DNA of 64,000 nucleotides from Mesorhizobium qingshengii (GCF_900103325.1 NZ_FMXM01000027.1:1-64000), one strand, 5' to 3'; positions 24,332-33,338 are shown, numbered from the stretch's first letter. The notes: a model not told the origin generated them from the letters alone. Program-made: numbers and translations.

Positions 24332-25862
24332 GGCTCTCGCACCTGACGGTGCGCGCGTGCTCATAGTCGATGACTCGGCGACGGTGCGCCTGAAACTCAG
24401 CAAAGCCATCCAAATGCTTGGCCATGAAACAACAGCTGTCGCAAGCGGCAAGCTGGCGCTCGAACAGGTTGCCCAGAATACATTTGACCTCGTACTCCTC
24501 GATATAGTCATGCCTGAAATGGACGGGTTCGAAGTACTCAAAACGCTCAAATCTTCGCGCGCCACCCGCGACTTGCCGGTGATCGTCATCTCGGCCCTCG
24601 ATGAAGAAATGAGCAGTGTGGTAAACGCCATCGAGCTGGGTGCGGAAGACTTTCTGCCAAAGGATTTCGAGCCAGCCCTGTTGGAGGCGCGTGTTTCGAC
24701 ATGCATCGAAAAGAAGCGGCTAAGAGACATCGAAAAAGAATATCTCCGACAAGTGGCCAAGCTGACGCGAGCTGCCTCGGCGCTTGAGGCAGGCAAATTC
24801 AACCCGTCGAAACTCGGTCTTCAGGACGTCACCGGCCGACGCGATGGCTTGGGCAAGCTTGCCACGGTGTTTTCCACAATGGCGCAGAAAGTGTATGAGC
24901 GCGAACGCCAGCTGCGCCAGAATATTCGAACCTTTCGTGGTGGGCTGCTCCTCATTGCCTGCGGTGCCCTCTGGGGACTGATTGTGCCGCTGTCTAAAAT
25001 GGCTGCGAATATAGCCGCGCATCCTATCGGCTTGGCATTGCTTGTGGATGCGATCGGGGCGGCGCTTTGCATTGGGATTTGTGCGAGCCGAAAAACGCTG
25101 CCGCCCCTAAATACGCTGACAAAAACAGAGTGGACATATATCGCGGGGTTGGCCTTCCTAAGTTCCGTGATCAATCAATTACTAGTTTACTGGCTGGTAG
25201 GAAAACTCCCAGCGTTCATCGTGGCGATTGTGATCGTTCTCGAAGGCTTCGCTGTTTTTCTTTTCGCTGCGGTCATGCGTGTCGAGTCGCCTCGGCTGAA
25301 GCGCTTTCTTGGTCTTGCTATTGGATTGATTGGTGTTGGCGCAATCATGGTCAACGCGGAAACAGGCGGGGAAGAGGGGCAATGGCTGTGGATGGCGCTC
25401 GCCCTGCTCATACCTGCGACATACGCCGCTGAGGACCTCTACATATCCCAGAAGCAGCCCACCAACATCGACTGTGTAGCGATCTACGGGCTCGCGCTAA
25501 CTGCATCGTGCTTCATGCTTATTCCCTTGGCAGTGGGCTTTAGCGACTTCATTCCTGTCCAATTTCTTGCTGGAAAACTCGGTGTCATTGTCATTCTGAT
25601 TGCCCTCGCTTCGGCCCTTGCGATGATCCTGTTCATCTATCTCATAAGGACCACCGGAGCAGTTTTTGCGAGCCAGAGCGCGTACGCAACGACCGTTGCT
25701 GGCATCGGCTGGAGTATCGTCCTGTTGGGTGAATACATCCCCCTGTGGACTTGGGCGGCACTGGGGTTGATCATTGTCGGTCTGATCATGGTCGAGCCAA
25801 AGCAGGAAGCGGAGGAGGAGCCGCCTCTCTTGGATGGAGCAATCGAGGACCTGCCGATATAG
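24300..25862 (+). CDS. receiver domain fused to an EamA/DMT-family transporter
   Basis: 520 residues in one uninterrupted frame. Residues 18-135 are a complete receiver: Asp24/Asp25 (LIVDDS), phospho-acceptor Asp68 (LVLLDIVMPEMDG), Ser98 (VIVISA) and Lys121 (FLPKDF). Residues about 150-205 (LTRAASALEAGKFNPSKLGL, then DGLGKLATVFSTMAQKVYER) look like a HAMP-type or coiled linker. Residues 213-500 hold ten hydrophobic helices in the 5+5 EamA arrangement (GGLLLIACGALWGLIVPLSK, LWTWAALGLIIVGLIMV). The fusion suggests transport controlled by phosphorylation from the upstream kinase and Hpt. The substrate is unknown; direct gating is my inference. Confidence 0.88.
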   Translation: MSIVSAIQPPEALAPDGARVLIVDDSATVRLKLSKAIQMLGHETTAVASGKLALEQVAQNTFDLVLLDIVMPEMDGFEVLKTLKSSRATRDLPVIVISALDEEMSSVVNAIELGAEDFLPKDFEPALLEARVSTCIEKKRLRDIEKEYLRQVAKLTRAASALEAGKFNPSKLGLQDVTGRRDGLGKLATVFSTMAQKVYERERQLRQNIRTFRGGLLLIACGALWGLIVPLSKMAANIAAHPIGLALLVDAIGAALCIGICASRKTLPPLNTLTKTEWTYIAGLAFLSSVINQLLVYWLVGKLPAFIVAIVIVLEGFAVFLFAAVMRVESPRLKRFLGLAIGLIGVGAIMVNAETGGEEGQWLWMALALLIPATYAAEDLYISQKQPTNIDCVAIYGLALTASCFMLIPLAVGFSDFIPVQFLAGKLGVIVILIALASALAMILFIYLIRTTGAVFASQSAYATTVAGIGWSIVLLGEYIPLWTWAALGLIIVGLIMVEPKQEAEEEPPLLDGAIEDLPI

Positions 25863-26138
25863 GCAAGGATGTCGGTTACGCGATGCTCGCGCCGAGCTGA
25901 ATGTCCGCTATTACAGATACGCAACCGGAAACGGCCTGTCAGCTCCCGGCTCATTTTAGACATTCAGTCAGATCATCCTGGAATCGCTTCCGGTCCGGCG
26001 CAGCAGATGATGGCACAGACGGGCTCGCCCGATCTGAACCGCACTTGACCCTCTGCAATCGCTGCAATCGCGGCAGCACCGCTGAGGTCGCCAGCAAGGC
26101 CCATTTCGAAAGTGAGCTCGCAGGGCGTCGCGTTTTCA
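25863..26138. other. intergenic DNA after the transporter
   Basis: No gene, hairpin or promoter that I can support. The duplicated Crp/Fnr promoter segment starts at 26139. Confidence 0.4.
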
Positions 26139-26400
26139 CTATGCCACTGGATGTTTTACCGGGCTGGCAAATCCAAATGTAGGCTCGTGCAACTCGAAAG
26201 CCTCCATTTGAAAAAGCCTATCTTCGGGCACATTGATCGGGGTTTGATCTGCGTCAAGGGTGTCGGCCGTCGGCTCTAATAGGAGTCCCGACGCAACCAG
26301 CTGCCGTCGAGGTACGATTTAGACATAGTGCTTACGCTTCCCTGATTTTCGTTGGCTTTAACGTCGGAGTGATAGTTTTGTCATTGGACGCTTTGGTTAA
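26139..26400 (+). repeat. duplicated Crp/Fnr promoter segment, copy 1 (with gene start)
   Basis: About 260 bp from CTATGCCACTGG to the codons for DALV of the regulator (ending TTTGGTTAA). It is repeated in the same orientation at 31590-31850 with roughly 90% identity by eye; divergence is abrupt at both ends. This copy carries the intact gene. Confidence 0.85.
26244..26257 (+). promoter_or_regulatory. FixK/FNR-like box
   Basis: TTGAT-CTGC-GTCAA is one base off the consensus and lies about 120 bp upstream of the Crp/Fnr-type gene. In the second copy of the segment it has changed to TTCAT-CTGA-GTCAA. It may mediate auto- or cross-regulation by a FixK-type protein. Confidence 0.45.
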
Positions 26401-27079
26401 GCGAATGCGCAGGATACCGTTGGGCGACGCCGAGCGAGATGCTTTGGCGAGAACGATGACGAGCACAAGGAATTACAGCCGCGGCGAGACCATCTTTGAC
26501 TCCGATGAGGATACTCCAGAGCTTCATGTAATGTCGGGGGGCTGGGCCGCCCGGTCCGTTTCGTTCAAGGACGGATCCCGGCAGATTACCGATTTTCTCA
26601 TCGTCGGCGATTTGTGTGACTTGTCGGCACTGGGGCAGGGTTCTGTTGGACGTGTGGCCGCACTGACCCCGGCCGTGGTTACGGTTCTGAACCGGCAGGC
26701 GGTCACTGCGGCGATAGCTCGCCATCCCAACCTCGCAAAAGCTTTCATAAGCATCGCCTTAGTCGAACAGGCAACCTTGCGAGTTTGGCTGGCATATATG
26801 GGGCGGCACGAGAAAACGACTCATCTGGCACATCTCTTTTGCGAGCTGCATGCCCGCCTTCGCCGCGTCGATCTCGTTGGCGATCATTCCTTCGATCTGC
26901 CATTGACCCATGAGGTCCTGGCCGATGCCACGGGAATGAGCGGGGTTCACCTCAACCGTGTCCTGCAGCAGATGCGCAAGGACGGGTTGATCACCCTTCA
27001 CAAACATCATTTGGAGATACTTCAGCCACAGCGGTTGCGGGAGCTGGCGGAGTTTGACCCTGCTTACATCTTCCCTTGA
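26369..27079 (+). CDS. Crp/Fnr-family transcriptional regulator
   Basis: About 236 residues with a GTG start at 26369; a TTG at 26378, eight bases after GGAG, may be the true start. Residues 15-125 form the cyclic-nucleotide-binding-like sensor domain (YSRGETIFDSDEDTPELHVM, then GDLCDLSALGQG), and residues 165-225 the winged helix with LTHEVLADATGMSGVHLNRV LQQMRKDG. There is no N-terminal cysteine cluster, so it is not an oxygen-sensing FNR; it resembles FixK-like rhizobial regulators. Single gene with its own promoter region. Confidence 0.85.
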   Translation: MIVLSLDALVKRMRRIPLGDAERDALARTMTSTRNYSRGETIFDSDEDTPELHVMSGGWAARSVSFKDGSRQITDFLIVGDLCDLSALGQGSVGRVAALTPAVVTVLNRQAVTAAIARHPNLAKAFISIALVEQATLRVWLAYMGRHEKTTHLAHLFCELHARLRRVDLVGDHSFDLPLTHEVLADATGMSGVHLNRVLQQMRKDGLITLHKHHLEILQPQRLRELAEFDPAYIFP

Positions 27080-27922
27080 TGGAAGAGGGGCGTTGAAGCC
27101 GATCGTCCATCTCACGCCCGACAAGATCAACTCATTTTCCTGCTTCGACCATGCCGCTGAATTGGTTTGCCATCCTTCTTTTGGTCGCAGCGGCGCGGGG
27201 CCTCTCCGCAATGGGATACATCTAAACGGCGGCCGCATACTCAGTGGGCGATTCCATGCCCGGAAGACCAACCCATGTAAGTGTTTTCTCGAAACCGACA
27301 TGCATAAATGCGTGCTCGATATTGAGGCCGAGTGGGAGTTTGAAAATCAACGGACGGCAACATCTGACACGTAGGGTCACCGCGGACGGTTGACGCTTCG
27401 GGGCTCACGCACCTTTGCGAGCGTTTAGGACGAGTAGCCCCCGCACGGATCCGCTTGTTGGTGCATCCGACCCATGGGCGACAACATGCTGGGGCGTATT
27501 CGGATGGACCTCAGGTCTGGTCGCCGTCCAAGGCGCCTCAGCTAGAGCGGATGAAGCGCGATGCGATCGCCGCCATCGATATAGATCGCGGTGATATCGA
27601 CGATGGGGCGTGTACCTTCGATTGGCGACTAGCTGCTCACCTTGACTTGAGGATTGGGATTCGGGGCCTTTCGAAAAAGCAGATCTCTATTGAAGTCGGA
27701 GCGCGTTGCCCCAACGATGCGCCCCGGTAGGCCGGCGCCTTCGCCCAACCACCCCAATGAAGGCGCCGGCCGCTCCCGCAGGACCAACTGTTCGCCCACC
27801 GATATCGCGGCTAGCGAGAACCAAGGGCATCGGTGCGACGCCTACCAGGGTCAAGCGACGTCCCGCGCCCCTCTGCGAATGTCGCTTGGGCCTGCCGGGG
27901 GATCGCCCCCTGAGAAAGCGGC
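27080..27922. other. accessory intergenic DNA
   Basis: About 840 bp without a convincing gene. Open frames at 27054-27374 and 27455-27730 (plus) have no recognisable family or ribosome site. The segment leads into a truncated recombinase. Confidence 0.4.
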
Positions 27923-28133
27923 CAAGGCGCCCGTCCAACTTAAGGCCACTGCGACCCGCGTCCTCGTAAGTGGCGATGATCTCGTAGCCCATTATATCGG
28001 CATAGTTGCGGATGGCATCTTTCTGGTTATCGATCGAGTAGGTCTGGTGTTCTTTCGACATGCGCAGATACTGGGCAGCTCGGAACCTGGGCCGGGACGC
28101 CGCGGCCCTTGGAAAATCCGAATTTTTGGCCAT
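27923..28133 (-). pseudogene. truncated serine recombinase (resolvase N-terminus)
   Basis: The minus frame from ATG 28133 reads, after about 17 residues, RAAQYLRMSKEHQTYSIDNQ, then KDAIRNYADIMGYEIIATYE DAGRSGLKLDGR. This is the start of large serine recombinases: YxRxS with the nucleophilic Ser and the SGxxxxxR motif. After about residue 70 homology stops and an unrelated GC-rich reading continues, so the DNA-binding and zinc-ribbon parts are lost. Confidence 0.75.
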
Positions 28134-28376
28134 CGCTTTTCTCGCGCCTTGCAGGGCCGAAAGCTTAGCGACATCGGGCCTGACGTTTGCTTACGGTTTT
28201 GCCAACAGTTTGTGTCGAATGGGCCGCTTTTTCGAAGTCCTCTTCCGTGGGCCAAGCGGTTGGTTCAACCAGCGAGAAACCATGTCTCATAATGTGAGCA
28301 CGCATGCCCCCGTTCCGCCGCATTGCGGCCGCACGGGACGATCGATAGGGATTTCAGACGTTTAAGGGAGACTCAC

Positions 28377-28694
28377 ATGACCTTTCACAAAGCCATAGCC
28401 GGCGTACTTCTAGCGGCCGCGCTTGCAGGCTGCCAGTCGCAGACCGAAGGCCAGCAGCGGGCAACCACGGGCGCGCTGATCGGCGGCGCCGGCGGCGCCC
28501 TCGTTGGCCAGGCCATCGGCGGCAACACCAAGAGCACGGTCATCGGTGCGGCCAGCGGAGCGCTGCTCGGCGCCGTCGTTGGTTCAGCCACGACCCCGCA
28601 GCGCCGTGGCCAGCAGCTCTGCCGATACCAGGACCGCTACGGCCGCATCTATACCGCTCCTTGCGACGACCGCTATTACAACGGCGATTATTAG
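28377..28694 (+). CDS. glycine-zipper outer-membrane lipoprotein
   Basis: 105 residues with a lipoprotein signal peptide (AIAGVLLAAALAGC, lipobox LAGC). The mature part has a glycine zipper (GALIGGAGGALVGQAIGG, then VIGAASGALLGAVVG) and ends with LCRYQDRYGRIYTAPCDDRY and a tail. Proteins of this type insert a glycine-rich helical hairpin into the outer membrane and are common in rhizobia. Start ATG 28377 is preceded by AAGGGAG. It sits alone between remnants and the methyltransferase-like gene. Confidence 0.8.
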   Translation: MTFHKAIAGVLLAAALAGCQSQTEGQQRATTGALIGGAGGALVGQAIGGNTKSTVIGAASGALLGAVVGSATTPQRRGQQLCRYQDRYGRIYTAPCDDRYYNGDY

Positions 28695-28873
28695 GCAGAG
28701 GCGACCCATCGTCCCTTTCTCTCGCGGGAGAAGGGGACGTAGCAGGATGGCGGCGCCAGTCGCGGCATCGTTGCAAGGCAGCAGGCGCCGACGCAAAGCA
28801 TCGCATCGTCGTCATCTTTTGCCCATTTCACGATGCTATAAGGATGACGCGGTGGGCCTCGAAGGAGGTCGAA

Positions 28874-29494
28874 GTGACGACGACAAGCCTTGCTGGCACC
28901 CTGAAAAACCGCGGAAGACAGGTGGCCAAGCGCCTGCTTGGCTACGATTCCCGCAACTGGCTGCGCATCCGCCAGATCGAGGCGTTCACGGTCTTTCTCG
29001 AAGCGGGTAACCGCAAGGCCTCCGACGTGATCGAGATCTCTCCCGGCTGGAACCGCACTTGGCGGGCAATGTGCCCCAACTACAGGTCGGTCGAATTCCC
29101 CGACTTCGACATCTGCAGGGACCGCACCGAAGAGCAGTATTCCATCGTCATCGCCGACCAGGTGCTGGAACACGTGCAGCGGCCGCTCGCGGCGGCGCAG
29201 AATATCCATGCCATGACACGGCCCGGCGGCTGGGCGATGGTGGCGACGCCGTTCCTGTTTCGGGTCCACGCCAGGCCGCACGACTATACTAGGTGGACGC
29301 CCGCCGGCCTGAAGCAGCTGATGGTCGAGGGCGGCTTCCCCGAAGCCAACGTCAAGGTCCACGGCTGGGGCAACAAGGCTTGCGCCAAGGCCCACATCGG
29401 CGGCCCGGTCCGCGCCTACGGCCTCTGGCGCGATTTGAGCAACGACGAGGAATACCCGCTGATGGTCTGGGCTTTCGCGAAGAAGACGGGGTGA
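28874..29494 (+). CDS. SAM-dependent methyltransferase-like protein (class I)
   Basis: 206 residues. A GTG start at 28874 follows AGGAGG with a 5-base spacer; upstream ATGs lack a site. YSIVIADQVLEHVQRPLAAA is the post-I motif region of class I methyltransferases (D-Q-V-L-E-H), followed by MTRPGGWAMVATPFLFRVHA and PHDYTRWTPAGLKQLM as in methyltransferase_11-type enzymes linked to polysaccharide clusters. The glycine-rich SAM loop is replaced by DVIEISPGWN, unusual but seen in this subgroup. Substrate unknown. Confidence 0.75.
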   Translation: MTTTSLAGTLKNRGRQVAKRLLGYDSRNWLRIRQIEAFTVFLEAGNRKASDVIEISPGWNRTWRAMCPNYRSVEFPDFDICRDRTEEQYSIVIADQVLEHVQRPLAAAQNIHAMTRPGGWAMVATPFLFRVHARPHDYTRWTPAGLKQLMVEGGFPEANVKVHGWGNKACAKAHIGGPVRAYGLWRDLSNDEEYPLMVWAFAKKTG

Positions 29495-29724
29495 TTAGGC
29501 CGAGCATGGTCCGGATTCCGCTCTTGGCCCGCGGGCGATATCGTTGGCAGCAGTGACGGGGAAGGCGGCGAACTGGAACCGCACCGCATCAAGGGTCAAG
29601 GACATGACGCCCATCGCGCTAGAAATCACTGAGGCCTGTTAGGGCCCAGGCGAGGGCCGGGGGCGTCGCGCCCGCGCAGCTTTTGCCTGGCCAGCTGTGA
29701 GACATGTTGGAACCCCATCAGGCG

Positions 29725-29757
29725 AAAGGCGGACCCGGGGGACACGGGTCCGCCTTT
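29725..29757. terminator. strong bidirectional hairpin terminator
   Basis: AAAGGCGGACCC (29725-29736) and its exact complement (29746-29757) form a perfect 12-bp stem with a 9-base loop; A and T tracts flank it, so it can end transcripts from either side. It would terminate the methyltransferase-like gene 230 bp upstream. Confidence 0.75.
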
Positions 29758-30399
29758 GCTTGCCGAGCTGCTTCGGGGGGAAGACGGGTTTTCGGCAAAC
29801 AATCCGATAGCAAGATCAGCATGCGTTGAATGTGCTGGGCCTCGGAAGATTGGATAGTGAGCGCGTCTCGCCTTGCATTCAATTCGCCCGATAGGCGTAA
29901 TCCGATAGAGGGGGGCGCCATCCTCCAGGCCAACGTATCTGCTGGCTCTGACCTCTTATCGACATCAGACACGCCACCCCCTCCAAGCGATACCCGTTGC
30001 CTGAGCAACTCTGCTGACTGAGGTCTGACCCGTGGTCCGGCGACTGGGGGACCGCGGCGGTCTTGATGCTGAGAAGCCGGCTGAGCTGGACCTTGTTGGG
30101 ATCGAAATTCTGGCGGTCAACGATCTGGAACAGCACGTCGTTGAAGGGGGCATCGCGGCATGGGCCCTCTTGAATCTGGCGGAGCTCGTCGAGTGGAGAT
30201 GGTCAGTCCCAACGGTCAAAACTCACTGTAGTCCAGACTCATATCGAGGATCGGCGCGCTGTGAGTTAACCAACCCACGGAGATCAGATCGACACAGGTC
30301 GCGGCGATGGCCTGTCAATGACCGTGGAATCTGGACCCCGCATTTTCGCGAAAAGGTTTGGACGAAAATCACCCCTCAAACAGGGTCCTCATTCCACGA
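29758..30399. other. accessory DNA with possible decayed minus-strand reading frame
   Basis: No complete gene. On the minus strand around 30050-30210 the reading LDELRQIQEGPCRDAPFNDV, LFQIVDRQNFDPNKVQLSRL looks coding but has no start, no recognisable family and breaks up downstream. I treat it as a possible remnant only. Confidence 0.3.
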
Positions 30400-30876
30400 A
30401 AAATCACAATCATCCTGGCTGGGCGGGCAGATCTTGGAATCTCGAGACTGCCGCTGGACCCAAGTCTGTTTGAATGGGCGCCGCTTGGGTCGGCAAGCAA
30501 CGTATGCATCTTCCATCCCGACCATCGCTTCTCAAAACAGAGCTGTATTGAGGCGCAAGACCTGGCAGGCGAAACGATCGTCGATATCGATCCCCAGTTC
30601 GCCGCCCGCCAAATGAACTTCAATGCGTTGCGCTTCGCCGGCGTTGAGCCGGACATACTGGTGGAATTCGATTGCAACGGTCACGAAGCCGGATACGTTT
30701 CGGCTGGTCTCGGTGTTTCGATAACCAATGAAATCATCGCGCGTGAATACGCGGCGTTTCACTTGGGAATAAAGCCAGTTGAACCATCCGCGCTCTATCA
30801 CTACGTCGCGACTTGGCAGAAGGGCAGGCAGCTGTCTTTGTCGACGGTACGGTCCACGCTTGCCCGGTCAGCCTAG
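30400..30876 (+). pseudogene. LysR-type effector domain remnant lacking the DNA-binding part
   Basis: About 158 residues read ILAGRADLGISRLPLDPSLF, then QDLAGETIVDIDPQFAARQM, VSAGLGVSITNEIIAREY and an end HYVATWQKGRQLSLSTVRST L. These are features of the second half of a LysR substrate-binding domain (LAGRADLGI motif, GxGVxI). No winged helix or first effector lobe occurs upstream in any frame, so the gene is truncated at its 5' side. Confidence 0.65.
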
Positions 30877-30986
30877 AGCCGCTTGAAGTCCGGGTGGAGG
30901 GCGGGCCGGACGGAAACTGAGCGGCTTTCGCCGTTTGCGGAGGTCGCCATGTGCTGGGCAAGGCCTGGAGTTTAGCTATCAGGACG

Positions 30987-31217
30987 TCAAAGCTGAATTT
31001 CAGCGCCCGCCTGTTCGTCGAATAAAACTGGGCAACCTCGTGCAAGCGCGACCGTGCAAAGGGCGTTTGCCACCACGTCGTCCGGCGACACGAAGTCTCC
31101 CGTCAGCACCCGCAACTCTTCCACGCCTTCAGCCATTGAAACAAAATTTCCGACCGCTCGATCGTGCTTACAGGCCTCGACCACGTAAAGCAGATCTACC
31201 ATTTCGAAGCTGCGCAT
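30987..31217 (-). CDS. small hypothetical protein
   Basis: 76 residues. ATG 31217 is preceded by GGAGG with good spacing. The sequence MRSFEMVDLLYVVEACKHDR, AVGNFVSMAEGVEELRVLTG, DFVSPDDVVANALCTVALAR is regular and likely folded, with three Cys. The family is not recognised. It lies among gene remnants and may be one of the few intact genes in this stretch. Confidence 0.5.
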   Translation of the reverse strand: MRSFEMVDLLYVVEACKHDRAVGNFVSMAEGVEELRVLTGDFVSPDDVVANALCTVALARGCPVLFDEQAGAEIQL

Positions 31218-31589
31218 GTTCAGCCTCCAATAAAAGTCGTCCCTTGCAGGATCGAAACGCATTGGCTGAACATTGTGTTCCCGGCGAGCTCGAGTTACCC
31301 CCCGGCTCGCTGCTGCCGCGGACGCCGTTTGGCGACGATGCTTGAGGGCAACCCGGCGGCCCGTTCGACAGCGCTCCCGTGAAGGTCGGGTGGCCTTCGG
31401 ACTTGCCATGGTCGTTGGCGACGTCGGCTGGCAGACCGGCTACGGTGATCCGGAGGACTTATACCCGCACGGCAGAAATGCGCCTCATTCCAGACCATGG
31501 CATCCGATGGTTGTGTGTCCGCTTTCATCTTGGACAGCCCAGTAGCGGACGGTTAGTACTCGGCCCCATGGCTGCCGGACCGAAATGCG

Positions 31590-31850
31590 CTATGCCGCTG
31601 GATGTTTACCGGGCTGGCAAATCTAAAATGTAGGCTCGTGCAACTCGAAAGCCTCCATTCGAGAAAGCCTATCTTCGGGCACATCGACCGGGTTTCATCT
31701 GAGTCAAAGGTGTCGGCCGTCGGCCCCATTAGGAGTCCCGACGCAACCAGCTGCCATCGAGGTACGATTTAGATATAGTGCTTACGCTTCCCTGATTTTC
31801 GTTGGCTTTAACGTCGGAGTGATAGTTTTGTCATTGGACGCTTTGGTTAA
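31590..31850 (+). repeat. duplicated Crp/Fnr promoter segment, copy 2 (gene truncated)
   Basis: Matches 26139-26400 in the same orientation, including the promoter, the start codon and the first ten or so codons of the Crp/Fnr gene, and then diverges at once after TTTGGTTAA. The FixK-like box is damaged here (TTCAT-CTGA-GTCAA). Transcription from this copy would read into unrelated DNA. Confidence 0.85.
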
Positions 31851-32714
31851 TTTCCAGCGGGTAAACAAACATGGTCGGTTTTTAACCGGTCGACCCCGGA
31901 CGAACGACGGAGGCCAAATGCGACACAGCCAACTTACCGAGCGCCCTGGCCGCGACTGGACGCCCTGGAAAGAAGGGCCTGGCGACGCCGATATCGAGAA
32001 AATATGTGGGCAGGTAGGGGAAGTGGCGGCTAGCTACAGGTGGGGCGGCAGGACGCTTCGGCGCTGCAGGAGAGCGGTCGGCAAGTACGCGCGCAGGACT
32101 GAAAGATGACCGACGCGAATGCCGGTGAGACAACATTGCTCGCGTCGGCCACCACGGCATTGTTTTAGGGGGTAATGCCGCTCGCCGTATTTAGCACCCG
32201 CTAAAGTAGGTGTCCATTTGCCACTACGCCCTTTGTGTCGGGCCGGTTCAAGTGCACGCGGCCCGGCTCTCCCCAAAGGGGGCCAACCATGCATCGCGGC
32301 TGGGAAATAGGCGGGCGCCAGCGCGGCTTTCCGTCAGCGTGATCGTGTTGGTTAGGGTGTGACTGCGTCTTGCCTGCCATGCGCTATCAGACGGTCACGC
32401 GTCTGTTCGCCGAGGCTGTAAGATGTCAGCGCATCGGAAAAATAGCCCAAAATCCCAATGAAGGATATTTCGGGCGATCATGTTGTTGCGGCTGCCTGGG
32501 TAATGTGCCCTGAAACCGACTTCTGGGCCTCGAAGCCCGTTCTTAGCGCTTCGACGGCGGATTGCTTTCTTGACAGATCGGACAGTGATCCTCTCCGTTT
32601 CCCCTGCGTCAGCATCGCGCAGCATGCGATGGCGTGCAAGCCGGCTTGCCATCGAGATCGTGGCGAGGAATATAATCCTCCCGTTGCGGCGAACCCCTCA
32701 AAACGGAGATCGCC
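31851..32714. other. DNA downstream of the duplicated promoter
   Basis: About 860 bp without a supported gene. The frame continuing from the duplicated start codon runs to 32109 but its product (VNFQRVNKHGRFLTGRPRTN onward) has no recognisable features. A small RNA driven by the copied promoter cannot be excluded. Confidence 0.35.
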
Positions 32715-33038
32715 ATGCCTCTCAAGACCCTCGCCGACACTCTGGCCGCCCGTGAAACGATGTATGTCAACTGCGGGCACCCGATGTGCTGCAAGTCCAC
32801 CAAGCTGGACTTTAAAGCGCTGGTGAACCGGCTCGGGCCTGATCACGGTTCGATGCATCAGGATCTCGTCGGGCTATTTGGCTGCTCGAGATGCAATGCC
32901 GCGGGCCGCGATCGCTGGCCGGTGTTCTTCACCGTCATTCCTGACTATGAGAGCCACCAGCGGGAGCGCAATCGACTGGAGGCCAACGTACGAAAGCGCC
33001 AATCGAGAGATTTAGGCAACGGCCCAGCGGCTTGCTAG
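32715..33038 (+). CDS. small cysteine-rich, possibly zinc-binding protein
   Basis: 107 residues. ATG 32715 follows GGAGATCGCC. The sequence has MYVNCGHPMCCKSTKLDFKA and LFGCSRCNAAGRDRWPVFFT; the four to five Cys (CGHPMCC and CSRC) could form a zinc ribbon. Similar short proteins occur in rhizobia next to mobile DNA; the role is unknown. It is probably cytoplasmic and is the only gene in this stretch with clear coding character. Confidence 0.6.
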   Translation: MPLKTLADTLAARETMYVNCGHPMCCKSTKLDFKALVNRLGPDHGSMHQDLVGLFGCSRCNAAGRDRWPVFFTVIPDYESHQRERNRLEANVRKRQSRDLGNGPAAC

Positions 33039-33062
33039 GGGGGCACTGGCAGCGGGAGGCCG

Positions 33063-33137
33063 CTGGGCCTGACCGGCGGGGCCTTGAGGAAGGGCGCGCG
33101 CCCGGCTGGCGAATATATACACCTCTGCTAATATAAG
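33063..33137 (+). repeat. duplicated promoter segment, copy 2
   Basis: GGGCCTGACCGGCG to TGCTAATATAAG, matching 1173-1240. It precedes the second copy of the small gene by about 15 bp, whereas at the first locus an NTF2-like gene lies between promoter and small gene. Confidence 0.55.
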
Positions 33138-33151
33138 CGGGACTGATCAGT

Positions 33152-33338
33152 ATGATGAACGATGCAGCAAAAGGTGGAGCACAAGCCGTCACAACCTACG
33201 TCGTCGGTGTCTTCGAGAAGCCGCACTGGCGCGCTGGTACTCACGACGAGCGACAAGAACAAGGCGCTGGCTTTGGCGAAAGAAATCGGGGACAAGGCGC
33301 GGGTCGAGACAATTACGCCGAAACCGGAGAAGCGTTAG
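33152..33338 (+). pseudogene. small rhizobial protein, frameshifted copy 2
   Basis: The frame from 33152 gives TTYVVGVFEKPHWRA, then breaks by one extra base; the continuation LVLTTSDKNKALALAKEIGD, KARVETITPKPEKR ends at stop 33336-33338. It is homologous to 1649-1803. A second one-base difference near the start (AAGCCGTCACAACC against AAGCCGGCCACAACC) suggests further decay. The intact protein would be about 50 residues. Role unknown. Confidence 0.55.

Noticed and set aside
30032-30616. 194-codon plus-strand frame before the LysR remnant
   Set aside because: No family, no ribosome site, and it overlaps the better-supported LysR reading in another frame.
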